DNA of 64,000 nt, from assembly GCA_947184155.2 (NCBI GenBank), contig CAMXCT020003768.1, forward strand, positions 454,032-518,031, given 5' to 3'. Source of the stretch: Cladocopium goreaui. Taxonomy: Eukaryota > Sar > Dinophyceae > Suessiales > Symbiodiniaceae. Below are positions 23,159 through 35,887 of the stretch, in pieces; position 1 is the first letter of the stretch, and each line of letters starts with the position of its first letter. The notes beneath the pieces are model-generated. The model made no database searches, had not been told where the DNA came from, and saw nothing but the letters and a program-made list of their open reading frames with translations. The position numbers were made by a program, and so were the translations under genes.

Positions 23159-23315
23159 CGACGGGCCGAAACTTAGAATATCGTCACTTTTTCCAAAATG
23201 TTTGACCCAGAACTTAGAATATCGCCACAATGGCGCGTCCGTATATAATCTTAGAATATCGCCGCAAAAACTAAGCTATAGCTTTTGATCGCGGCGATGT
23301 TCTAAGATTCGGCCC
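23159..23315. mobile_element. Short inverted-repeat (MITE-like) element, CTTAGAAT family
   Basis: Left end ACGGGCCGAAACTTAGAATA. The right end, read in reverse, gives GGGCCGAATCTTAGAACATC. About 157 bp with two further internal CTTAGAATATCGCC boxes. A third copy of the right terminal motif (AAGATTCGGCCCAATTTTG) follows at ~23370. No transposase. The terminal AACTTAGAAT core is shared with the element at 44.8 kb. Confidence 0.6.
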
Positions 23316-23439
23316 AATTTTGTTTTCTCGCTGTTGTGGCACTTGTTCATTAATTTTCCCGATTTCCAAGATTCGGCCCAATTTTGTTTCCAATTTTGTT
23401 TTCTCGCATTTGTCGTCCTTTTTCATCCTTTTTCCCAAG

Positions 23440-25300
23440 TCTGTTTGATCTTTCCATGCATGATGAATTCTGGCATTTTGTGAAGATTAGCATAAATCAC
23501 CAAACAACAAAAACACCTTCCAAACCATGTTTTGCCATGTTCTAATCACAAGAAAAATGAAACAAGTTCCCGTCGGAGCCATTTTGATGCATATACACGG
23601 CAAATTGTGAAGATTAGATAAGATTAGCATAAATCACCAAACAACAGAAACGCCTTCCAAACCATGTTTTGCCATGTTCCAAGCTTCTTTTTTTCAACTT
23701 TAATTCCAAGACTCACAAGAAAAGTGAAACGGTTTCCGTCGGAGCCATTTTGATGCATATACACGGCAAGTTGTGAAGATTAGCATAAAGCACCAAACAA
23801 CAGAGACGCCTTCCAAACCATGTTTTGTCATGTGCTAAGCTTCCTTTTTTCACCTTTAATTCAACAATCACAAGAAAGTGAAAAAAGTACCCGTCGGAGC
23901 CATTTTGATGCATATACGCGGCAAATTGTGAAGATTAGCATAAATCATCAAACAACAGAAACCCCTTCCAAACCATGTTTTGACATGTGTTAAGCTTCCT
24001 TTTTTCACCTTTAATTCCAACAATCACAAGAAAAGTGAAAAAAATACCCGTCGGAGCCATTTTGATGCATATACACGGCAAATTGTGAAGATAAGCGTAT
24101 ATCACCAAACAACAGAAATGCCTTCCAAATCATGTTATGCCATGTTCTAAGTTTCCTTTTTTCAACTTTATTTCCAGCAACTAGAAGAAAAGTGAAAAAG
24201 GTACCCGCCGGAGCCATTATGATGCATATACACGGCAAATTGTGAAGATTAGATAAGATTAGCACAAATCACCAAACAACAGAAACGCCTTCCAAACAAT
24301 GTTTTGTCATGTGCTAAGCTTCCTTTTTTCACCTTTAATTCCAACAATCACAAGAAAGTGAAAAAAGTACCCATCGGTGCCATTTTGATGCATATACACG
24401 GCAAATTGTGAAGATTAGAATAAATCACCAAACAACAGAAACGCCTTCCAAGCCATGTTTTGACATGTTCCAAGCTTCCTTTTTTCAACTTTATTTCCAG
24501 CAACTAGAAAAAAGTGAAAAAGGTACCCGTCGGAGACATTTTGATGCATATACACGGCAAATTGTGAAGATTAGATAAGATTAGCATAAATCACCAAACA
24601 ACAGAAACGCCTTCCAAGCCATGTTTTGCCATGTTCCAAGCTTCTTTTTTTCATCTTTAATTCCAAGACTCACAAGAAAAGTGAAACGGTTTCCGTCGGA
24701 GCTATTTTGATGCATATACATGGCAAATTGTGAAGATTAGCATCAAGCACCAAACAACAGAGACGCCTTCCAAACCATGTTTTGTCATGTGCTAAGCTTC
24801 CTTTTTTCACCTTGATTTCCAGCAACTAGAAGAAAGTGAAAAAAGTACCCGTCGGAGCCATTTTGATGCATATGCACGGCAAATGATGAAGATTTGCGTA
24901 TATCACCAAACAACAGAAATGCCTTCCAAATCATGTTTTGACATGTTCTAAGCTTCCTTTTTTCAACTTTATTTCCAGCAACTAGACGAAAAGTGAAAAA
25001 GGTACCCGCCGGAGCCACTATGATACATATGCACGGCAAATGATGAAGATTAGCGTATATCACCAAACAACAGAAATGCCTTCCAATTTTTGTTTTGACA
25101 TGTTCTAAGCTTCCTTTTTTCAACTTTATTTCCAGCAACTAGAAGAAAAGTGAAAAAGGTACCCGCCGGAGCCATTATGATGCATATGCACGGCAAATGA
25201 TGAAGATTAGCGTATATCACCAAACAACAGAAATGCCTTCCAAATCATGTTTTGACATGTTCTAAGCTTCCTTGTTTCAACTTTATTTCCAGCAACAGGT
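23440..25300. repeat. ~160-bp tandem satellite
   Basis: About twelve units of roughly 155-170 bp, each with GTCGGAGCCATTTTGATGCA, CACGGCAAATTGTGAAGATT, CACCAAACAACAGAAACGCC, CCATGTTTTG and AGCTTCCTTTTTTCA. Some units carry an extra AGATTAGATA insertion. Minus-strand frames of 60-117 codons are by-products. Ends at ~25300 in unrelated sequence. Confidence 0.92.
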
Positions 25301-25934
25301 GTTATCGTGTTTATGCCCGTAAGCGTGGATACATACGTGTACATACATGTGCAAAGAAATCGCGTCTGTATTTCATGCGTGGTTTGCGCGCATCCTGTTG
25401 GTCGTAGATTCGATAGAGACGAATGGTGGCCACGGTGGATCCATAGAATTTGGAAATCCAGTATAGATGGAGGTGTGTGGAGGTGTTATTCCTGGGAAAA
25501 CCACCCTATAAATGGTGAATTCTCCAGCAAGCCATGTTTGATTACCGGAGGGTAACATAGGAGGCTGGAAGATTACTGCCAGCGATTACTTTCCACAAAA
25601 ATGTGCCTATTTTCGGGGTCTATGTGGAGTTTTTTGGAGTCTAGAGTGAGATGAGTTTTCCACCCTTACAAACACGTTGCCGGAGAACAAGCATCCAGTT
25701 GTTGATCTATCAGCCGGAAGGTTGGTGGTCTTAAGCTAATGAGGCACAGCGAAAAACACATGCAGAGATCAAGGAACTCGCCGTGGCCACATCGGCGACA
25801 CCAGGCAACAACGGCTGGGCATGGATCTGAGGGACTTCTTGTACTATGAAATCATGATTTTCATATGTTTTAATGGTCCGAAACGGCAAGAAAAATGCAT
25901 CTATAACTCTTGGAGGTTTTTGCCAATTTAGCCA
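25301..25934. other. Low-copy spacer with one MITE end
   Basis: 25437-25556 resembles the CCCTCYGGTAA-type MITE family: it ends GATTACCGGAGGGTAACAT at 25539-25557 after GCCATGTTT. Otherwise no gene was recognised. Confidence 0.45.
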
Positions 25935-26027
25935 ACAGACAGACAGACAGACGGACAGACAGACAGAGACAGACAGACAGACAGATAGATAGACAGATAG
26001 ATAGACAGATAGATAGACAGATAGATA
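25935..26027. repeat. GACA/GATA tetranucleotide array
   Basis: (GACA)n passing into (GATAGACA)n. Confidence 0.92.
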
Positions 26028-26185
26028 CGAAAGCATCAAGAATGAAGATTTGCGCCTGGCAATTTCGCATGGCCACTGAAAACCATGCAATTGTCGCAAA
26101 AAGTGGACTTTCCCATGCTGTTTCCCTTTGCCTCAGGGCCCACGCCCGTGGCCTTTGACTTAGTCATCACTCGGCGGTTACCCGG

Positions 26186-26270
26186 TAGCAACATCCATTC
26201 CAGAGGCCTTGTCGTAGCAATAGCCAGGGGTGTTGCTGACCCTGGGGTCTGCCACACTGGTGTGGTGCAT
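26186..26270 (-). CDS. Possible short exon, function unknown
   Basis: Minus-strand frame VADPRVSNTPGYCYDKASG followed by MDVAT, ending at a GTAACC donor near 26185. The codon composition is coding-like and it sits on the same strand as the other genes, but no acceptor or family was identified. Might be part of the same unknown gene as the 22.9-kb candidate. Confidence 0.28.
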
Positions 26271-26280
26271 CGATGAGAGG

Positions 26281-27055
26281 TGATCAACACAAGTCATGCC
26301 ACCACCATACGCGACCTTTCAATGTTTCAATATTAGCTCGAAAAAACAAGTCAACAGGGCCCCTTGCTGCGTTGGGGCGGACCACCAGGGTTTAAAGTTT
26401 AAAAAGATCGGTGGTCGTGCAGTCACGACAGCCTAGCAGGTCCAATGAGCGACGCAGCAGCTATCCTAGCTGATATGAGAATACCAGAAGTGCGGAAGTC
26501 GATAATCTTGATGGATCAATGATCAATTTCCAGGAATTCAAAACATTAAGTTGCTGCGCGGCCCCATTGCGATCTTCGCAGGCTGGACCAAATTCGGCCC
26601 TAGTTTTAAAAGAGAAAGAGCTCCCACCATGGGGAGCTGAAACCGGGGCACCACCGGGTTCCCAATAATTGTGGGACCCAGGCTGCTTTCAGTCCAGCTA
26701 TGGCTGCGGCAAGCCCAGTTATGGGCTGATCCGGCGGTCGAACTGGTAGGACATCCTTGGGGGGGCCATTCCGGTTTTCCCATGGCCAGGTTAGGAGGGA
26801 ATCCCGACTTCCAGACCAGATTAATCCAAACCACCCGTCAATCATTGGGTGATGTGATAGGCCCAATGCCATAAACAACACCCTTTGGGCACGCTTGTTC
26901 AACACGACCCATTTACGGCAAATCATGGGACAATCAACACGGAGTCTGTGGCTTTGGATCTACAACTCAAAAAGATCCCACAATCAACCATGAAAGATGA
27001 ACAGTTACCCTCCGGTAATCAAAGATAGCAATGGAAAATACCATAAAATCCCGCG
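26281..27055. other. Spacer downstream of the channel gene
   Basis: Mixed sequence with moderately GC-rich, open but unrecognised stretches on the minus strand (26.6-26.9 kb). At 27008-27060 there is a MITE-type terminus, TACCCTCCGGTAATCAAAGA. No domain identified. Confidence 0.4.
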
Positions 27056-27297
27056 TTATATAGATGAACTTCCCATGAAAAAAGAAACACTTATACACAG
27101 GGAAATTCCCATTGACCCCCACGTTTGATGCTCTCCGAGCGACTTTTTCACATGCTCGGAGATTTCATCATGCTCCGACCTTTCCTCGTACTCCTCTTCC
27201 GGCGCTGGGACACAGTCAATGGAGCGAGTCTTGCCGACACCCTGGTCGCGGTCACCAAAGATCAGCCCAATGTGTTCATCCGAGCTGATGTTCACAC
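27056..27297 (-). CDS. Channel exon: C-terminal tail, probably terminal
   Basis: Opens at AG|GTGTGAACATC and is in phase with the preceding exon. Encodes an acidic tail ([19 protein letters not shown], then [17 protein letters not shown]). The frame stays open to a stop at 27056-27058. A GTCAATG donor near 27120 is a possible earlier exit, so the last ~20 codons are uncertain. Confidence 0.62.
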
Positions 27298-30200
27298 CTG
27301 GCTTTTGGGGAGGGAAACACCTTATTTTGGGATATTAGAGAAGAACAACTCAACTCAAATCAAAAAATAAACTAAAAATATTTCACAAAACATCACAAAA
27401 CCCTGATTCGGAGGCTGATGATACTTGAGAACACCTTTGCCTTTGCCTTACTTTTTCTTTGTGTTGAATGATAGTTGATGAATTTACCTTTTGGGAGGGC
27501 AGTTGGAAATTCTATGAGAAAAAGTAAAAGGGTAACAATGATAAAAAGGATAACAACATAAGAAACAGACTAAGACCCACAGCAAGAATACGCCAATATT
27601 CAAAATTCCGATGATGTTCGTTGATATCTTCCAACAACAAAACTGCTTTCATGGCTCACATTGGAAATGGGCACCCATCCCAGCATAAGACAAAGGGATT
27701 GATCCATCAGAGTTCGTCCCCAGCAGATTCCGACCCTGCTTAATCAACCTCTTCAGATCCGGCCTGTCAGAATGGACAAGTGTTCCTTCAGTTGTTTGAG
27801 TTCCACTTCCACATAAGCTTGAAATTTGCCTGGCGCGTGGCCCTGAAGCATCCCTGGCTGATCTATGCCCCCAAGTGTTGCGGTTGAAACCCAAAAAAAT
27901 ATGATGTATCTGTATCATTGGATTGGTTTAAGGGAACATTTGCAGGAAACCATGGTTTTTACATTTTACCATCAAAGATGGGGGTTCCTGCAAATTTTCC
28001 CGTAAACCAATCCAATGAATGTAGTCTTTTGGGGGGTATCCCTTTGTGAACAATGCTTCCCAAGAAATGAAACAATCAACCCGTTCATGATGAGGGAAGA
28101 ACGCCCAAGTTGAGTCCTAACTTCACTTTGTGATTTCTCCATGTCTTGATCAAAATGAACCACGTCACTTCAAGCAAGGCTAGGCCAGCCTCTGGAAATA
28201 AACCCATCCGTAAACCATTCATCAACCGTTAAATCACCATTTTCCTATGGTTTCCTACCATGTTTCCTAGGTGGTTTTACCACATGTCCCATCAAGCTTT
28301 CCATGAGATCCCCAAGTTGACAGGGCCTTGATTTTTGATCTGCCAAGTCTGGTCGTTGATGATTTTCCCTCGGTTAAATGACATGCACCATTTTCGAAGG
28401 CACTGTCCATCCATCCTTGAAAATCATCCCCCTTGGAATCTAGCCTGGAGGTAGCGCCCCCTCTTGGTACAGAAACAGCTTACAGAATGATGGGGCACAA
28501 GGTATTTTAACATGTTTTCAGTACAAGATATATAGTGGTTACAGGCACAGAAAGAGCTCACATGAACAACTTTCTGGATGATTTCTGTGCATAGTGTCAT
28601 GGCACCCATACAATTTCAATTCCAACAAGGGGCTTGGTTCTGTACACACCCCTGTACATTTTGGAGAAACCAAGGTCACCATGTTAACCACCTAAAGTTC
28701 GATTTTGTACAGTCCATATCTCTGCCCAAAAAAATGAAGGTATTCGATTTTGTGCTGATGCTACCTCAGGGCCACAAACAATTAAATGCTATGAATGTAA
28801 AATATGTGGAAATATGTGATGGTAGTGGCCCCCTGTTTGGAACTAGATGCAAAGAATATACAATATTGGGAATACATATCATGGGTAGTGGCCCCCTGTT
28901 GGAAAGTTGCCGTCCCCAGCTCGGAGTCCACAAAATGGCACACCAAAATCCCTGGGAGTGCCATTTTGTACACCCACAGGGTGCAAAAAAAAGAGGATCC
29001 TGTACGAAATGATGCTCACCATGTCGATTTGGAATGATTTGGATGTGTACAAAATGGTTTTTCCAACCCCCAGATGCAATCTCTGTACAAAATGGGGATT
29101 GTTGATTCGACGTTAATTTGTGTACAAAATGGATCTTTGGTAGGGTGTTCCAAATGAGGTGCACCAACCTTGTTGCACCAATCGTCTTGAAGCCAAATTT
29201 CCCTGTACAAAATGTGAATGACCAACCCTTAGGAAAAAACAAGCTAAAATCTGTACAGAATGCCTCTAAAAGTGTACGAAATGAAAGGTTACATTTCGTA
29301 CTACAAACTTCAAGGGGGATTGAAAATCAAGATATAGCTTTAGTTTCTCAAAGTGGAAAATTAGTATGTTGAAAATTTCCGAAATGATGTTTGGCTAATG
29401 AATTTAATTGGATTTAGTTGGGATTTGCAACTCATGGATTCTGACAATCCCCGCTATAGTAACGGGTACTGCAACCAAATCATCGGCCAACGCTAGAGCA
29501 ACGACTTTGGGGCACCTGAAAATTCGGTGGAAGAAAAAAACATTAAAAAAACAAAAATTTCTGTCCCTCTGGTGCTTACTTTGCTTGGGCATGACATCAA
29601 CAACAAAAAAAGTTGAAAATCGGATATAGGATGGATATAGGATGGTATGCGGGAATGCCTAAATACATTCAACTACCATAAGCGCATTTTCGGCAACCGA
29701 AAAAAAGATCCGATTCAGACCACCGAGGAGGTTGAAACCAGAAATGCCCCGACTTCTTCGATAGTGGGTGCCCCAACTATGCATACAAGCCAGTCATTAC
29801 CATTCTCAGCAGATATAAGATACATGTCAACACTTCTGCTTTAAAGCTCAATCCTTGCATGTCAAAGCTGTTTCAACTTGAATTGTGACAATTGTGCAGT
29901 GGTTGGGCCAATCACTTACAAACCCATCATGCATGCTTTCAACCGCATTGCTGCGTGGAATATCAACGACGATTGGTTCCTGCGACCACAACCGATTCTG
30001 TCCATTGTCTGGAACGACTTTACCATCTTTTCCCCAAAAGAAGCGTGAAATGGTGATAAATCCGCCAAGTTTAGACAAACCCTTATCATAAGGAATTGTG
30101 ACATCTATTAATCCATTTAGCTTGATTAATATAGTTTAATCATTATCATCCATTTTTCGGGCTGAAGTAATTCCCCCTCCAACCAAATCTCTCCCAAGCG

Positions 30201-30379
30201 ACCAACATCCATAGCAGTGGCTTGCCCTCGTAATCGGAGGCAACCCATTAGGAATTCCTACCAGCGGAGTTGTGTGCTGGCGCTCTTTTATGGTTGAGCT
30301 ATCCAATTCTGCATTGAAGCAGTACAGAAAATGAATCCAAATCATGTGGTAAGTTTTCATATATATATATATATACATA

Positions 30380-30410
<31 letters not shown>

Positions 30411-33400
30411 GAAGCCATGGCCCATAGAAGTCGATTGTTTACCCATGAAACATGGTGATTTTACATAGCTATTTGCTATGCTAGATTACCTTACCGGGTA
30501 AACTGGGTAAACCCAGGGCCCAGTTTAACAGTCCCAATGACTTGCCACAAATAGCAGAAGCCATCCCCCACTTCACAGGATTATCATTGGGGCTAGATCA
30601 ATGACGGTAATCAAACTCCTTATGGCTTTGAATTGGATTTGAATGGATCTAACCTGCCAGATATGGGAAACTAATGGAAACTACCTATACCTTGCCCATA
30701 CTTATCACCCAACAACACCCTGACACAGCACGCTGGGAAGATGGGACGGCTTTTGTTTCCTCAATCTCGACTTCGCCCCCGCCATCTTCATCCAGGAGCT
30801 TGAAGAAGGACCAAGCGTCCCAAACATCCAAGCCTTGGGATCATCCGGGATGATCCGCAGCTTCGTTCATACTTGAAAAATGATAACTTGATCCATCGCC
30901 AAAGACACCCAAAGTCTGGAAATATTCCCGGACCTCTGCGGCTTTGAGATTCTTTTGGAACTGCTCAAAGGTAATCACTCCACCTGCGCCATTGGGTCAT
31001 CCATGTCATCTAGCCGTAGCGGTTTGGTATAAAAGGGGCCCCAGTTGCGGCCCAAAAAAAGGACGAGAATACGGACACGATACACACCAACTATCAGAAA
31101 AGATGAAATGAACACGTATAATTAGATAGACAAGTAGGTAGGTAGGTAGATAGATAGATAGATAGATATTGATTGGGTAAACATCTGTAATGGGGCAAAA
31201 TCTGTATTCAAAACTCCTGTACCCCATTCATCAACTCCGTTTGCCATGCCTTCCGCTCCAAACTTCTGGAAAAGCGTCGAGATCTTCGTCAGGTGCTGTT
31301 CCTGGCACAGGATCATTTTCCTCCACACTTTTTCGTCCCCAACAAGATGCACGAAAGTGGGAGACCTGGAAATGTGAAGTAAATATATGGTTTATCCCCA
31401 AAACTTTCAAGTATAGCTATCCATAACTATCCATACCTATATATCCATAGAGATGTAAATATTGTTGGCATCCTGGAAACCACCCTACCAAAGTAAGGGA
31501 CGATTCAAACCTATTTCAACAGCTTCACCATCAAAAAAAAAACAACCTCGCGATGCAAGCGCCTTGTTCGCGAGGATCGCATGCACTTTCGATGCGTGGT
31601 CGTTTTGCGCTCCGTCAATTGCTGATTGACAGAAAACCTGAAAGAAAGAAAACTGCCTGTGTGAACTTTGATCTGAACTGCCCCCAAATAGAAAAGAAAA
31701 CTGCCAGGATACAACAATACACAATACTAACCTTCTATTACACTTCTTGATTTATTGTAATAAATCAACAATAGTCGTAGCGTCGTAGATGTCAGAACCA
31801 GGATCAGCCAACAAAATATGAATCTTGACATCGGTCCAAGTTTCTGCTGTCACCACATTGAGGACAGCAAAATAGGTGAAACCTGGGATTTGCGCCATGC
31901 AGAGGACCAGGTTTCAATGTCAAAACATGATAGATTATGTGGATTCCAATCAAAATAGTTCAACTAGTTCAACAAACAAAAGTAACAAAACTATTCCAAG
32001 AAACTCATGTAGTAGTTCAAAGAATTAAAAAAAAGATAACAAATCCAGGAAACTCATCTATTAGTTCAAAACATTAAAAGATAACTTTAAACGAATCCAA
32101 GAAACTGATGTAGAAGAGGTAGACCACAACCCAAACCAGAGAGACTTCTTTCAGAGGTGCGATGACATTCTCCCAACTCACCCCACCAGAAATACTCATG
32201 AAGAGGCTCAACATCGTCACGGGCAGCCCGGCGAAATACTCCTCACTGGCCTGACCGAGGAGAAAACCCCCTGGTTTTAATGGAGAAAATGTGGAAAAAA
32301 AAACACCATGTAGATGTAGATGATGTAGGCTGTAGATGACTGTAGATCACTGTCCTAATCTGGTTTTGTGTATTGAGTGCATTGTTTTGTTCATCCGCCT
32401 GAGGCTAGTTTGAAATAGATTCAAACAAGTGAACATCATCGCCATGTCACTGCAAACCACCGTGTTGGTTTGAAATTTGAAATTTGTGACATCGCAGCAG
32501 ATAAATAAATGGGTGCTCAATGTTCCGGCAAATATGCAATTTCCCACCACGGTGACGACGGGTTGTAAACAACGATTCGGCTGGCAACGCCCCTGATCTC
32601 TCTACAAAACAAGTGAAGGAACCTGTGCAGTAAATGCAAAATTCTTACCCTCCGGCACTCACACATGGCAATGGAAAATCCCGCAAATAAATGTATACTG
32701 AATTTATATATCTGATTGGTGGTTTTAAGCCCCTTCAAACTGGTTTCACCACCAATCAGTTGTAGCCCTATGTTGCTCGCTCCGCCTCATGTATGGATTA
32801 ACTGTCCACCCCCTTCAAATGACTTGCGTCAAAATGGTGTATGCATACCCCAAATGTTGGCAGAAAATATCAGCATTTACTGAGTTTTATGTAAAACATC
32901 AATGGGGATGATGGTGATAATCCATGATAAACCATGAAAAGCCATGATAACTTGGGGATAGCCTATGTTCAAAGAAAACCTAGCCAAGAGTGGGAAATTC
33001 TTCGGCTGCACCTTCTCAAAAAGCACATCGTATTTCACATCCGGATCTGTAAGGTGATCGTTCACCGCTTGGGTAAAGAGCACTGCAAACACCTGGGAAA
33101 AGCGACTTGGAAACCCGCTTGGAAACTCCTTCAGTTGGAAAAAACACAGCATGCTTAGAGGTAACAAAGGATTTCTAGTGGAGCTTACGGATCAATATTG
33201 GTTTTTATGCAACAAAAACCTGGTCCTCTTCGACGTGTCCCCCGTGTAAAAGCGGGAGCAACTTCTCCAAAAAGTCACCCGTTAAAACTCATGGGAACAA
33301 CTTGGCTGGTGATTGCAAATCACGGATGCCCGAAACGTCTTACTCCAGTTCCTTAATTTTATAGAGGTAAAACACAATTTTGGAATGCCAGCTAAAATGT

Positions 33401-35835
33401 GAGAATATATGTCAGATAGAATGTGTCAGGCGGAATGCCAGGTAAAATGTCCGATTGAATGTCAGATAGTCTGTCAAAATATGTGTCGGATAAGATGTCA
33501 GGTAGAATGTAAGAATATGTAAGGATAAATGCCACTTGTGGGGATCACACGGAGTAAAGTAATTTGTCAACTAAAATTTTGATATTTGAGGACATTATGT
33601 TTGAAAACCGCAATGCCATCTATTATTTTGACCCTCCACCTCAGCTTCAAACATCCCCTTCACTTTCTTCTCTCACACCCCAAAAAGGAAACAAGGAAAA
33701 CATCCCAACATCCCACCATCCTCAAGATTAAGTGACATAGATGATGAGCACCAGTAGCATCAAGGCCCAAAACAATGACTTCAAGGTGTGCAGAATCGAG
33801 GAGATCAGCAGTCGAAAGGCCATGACAAAGCGAAAGATCCGCGCCAGGCGCACGGCCTTCACGAGCCGCGTGATGCGGATGATCCGAAAGGCCTTGAGAT
33901 TCGAAAAACCCGACCAGCTTCCACCCGTAGACTCCTGGCACGACGTTTAACGGAGATTGATAAATATAAAATGTATATTTATTCATTCATTTATTTACTT
34001 ATGATTATGAAATTATGTATTTATGTATGCATTTATGCATTCATGCATTTATAAATTTACATATTTACTTATTTCATCTTATTTCTATATGTATTTATGA
34101 TTATTTATGTATGTATTTATGTATCTAGTTATTTGTTTGTTTGTTCATCTATCTCCGTGTTTATTTAAGAGTTCATTTATGTATTTATGTAATTATTCAT
34201 ATGTGTGTGTTTTTAATTTATCAGTTTATTAACGGTATGTAAATAGTTTTTAATTGCGACAAACGGATATATTTATATATATAAGGATATAAATGGATAT
34301 ATATATATATGTGTGAGGATATAAATGGATATATATATAGATAGAGAGAGGGAGAGAGCGAGAGCGAGAGACACTTATATTAGCAACAAATGCGAAGAAC
34401 ACGATATGATTAGGGTTTGTCTCAAACTGGGAGTGCCCCAAATTTACTGCCACTTCAACATGACTTTAACGGATTTTAGGTGTCAGCTTTCGATTAAGAC
34501 AAAACATTACAAGGATGGTCCCAGAGGTACAGTAATAGAAAGAACCAAACGAAGTGCATCGGAGATTTTGCAGGGGGCGATCTGAATTTGCAGATAATCT
34601 CGCAAAATGAGGTTTGACGTTTTCTGGAGCTGGTCGTGGACTAGAAGGACCCCAGCGGCTGATGGGCGTCAGGAAATTCAACAGTTCATGCTCACATCCC
34701 CAGGTCCCTCAGTGCCGTACATCAGCAGCACGGCGCAAAATCGTTTGCCCAGAGGGTCTCCGAACTCGTTAGTGTTCGCCTATTTGGGAGGAACCCTTCA
34801 CTCGGCGAACCCAACAACCAACCACTCAATTTACCACTTGATGTCACTTCTGCCGTTTTAAAATAAAGACCAGGTTTCTTTTTATTTTTGTTTTTCATTG
34901 TTCTTTCTTTTTTCTTTTTTCATTTTTTTTCTTTAATTTTTTTTCTCGATATTTCTTTCTTGATCGTTCTTTCTTTTCTTTTTTTATTTTTCTTTTTTTG
35001 TTCTTTATCTTTCTTTCTTTAGTTTTCTTATTTTATTGTTCTTTCTTTATCTTTCTTTTTTTATCTGTCTTTCCTTATCTTTCTTTCTTTATCTTTTTTA
35101 AAATATGTTTATGCATTTACCTTTTTTTGTACCTTTCTTTCTTTTTCGTTCGTTCTTTATCGTTCTTTCTTTATCTGTTTTTCTTTATCTATCTTTATGT
35201 ATTTTTCTTTCTTTATCTTTCTTTCTTTATCTTAATCTACCCTTATCTATATTTATCTATCGTCTTCTTTCTGTCATTCTCTATCAGTATCTATCACTAC
35301 CTATCACTATCTATTACTATCTATCTATCTAATATCTATCTATCTATCTGTCTTTCTTTCTATCTATCTATCTGTCTTTCTTTCTATCTATCTACCTATC
35401 TGTCTGTCTGTCTGCCTGTCTGCCTGGCTATCTATCTATCTATCTATCTACCTACCTATTATCTATCCATCTATCTATCCATCTATCTATCTATCTATTG
35501 TCTATCTATTTATCTATCTATCTGTCTATCTATCTATTTGTATCCGGTAAACATCATATATGTATATATATATATACGCATGTATAGATACATATGTGTG
35601 TGTGCGTATGTCCCATTCCCAATTTTTAGCGACCCCCGCAACAAACAACACCCCAAAATGAATAGATCAACTACAATCCACCAGAATTTCTAGGGGCTTG
35701 TTTATTGATAAGGTGACCCGATTACAATTTAACATGTATATATATATATATATTTACATAGGTATATACCTGTGTGTGTTGATATATATTTTTTTTATAT
35801 TTATATTTATATATATACATATGTGTGTGTGTATT

Positions 35836-35887
<52 letters not shown>

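Noticed and set aside
23573-25190. Spliced-leader sequences in the 160-bp satellite (AGCCATTTTG)
   Set aside because: Only about ten bases match and the following GATGCA differs from the leader.
23440-25300. CRISPR array
   Set aside because: The repeats are ~160 bp without unique spacers, in a eukaryotic context.
29404-29592. Further channel exon ([19 protein letters not shown])
   Set aside because: It looks weakly membrane-like, but the exons at 30184 and 28167 already join in phase, leaving no room for it.
33741-33950. Plus-strand 69-codon gene opposite the channel S4 exon
   Set aside because: The minus strand encodes a textbook voltage sensor with matching splice phases; the plus frame is its shadow.
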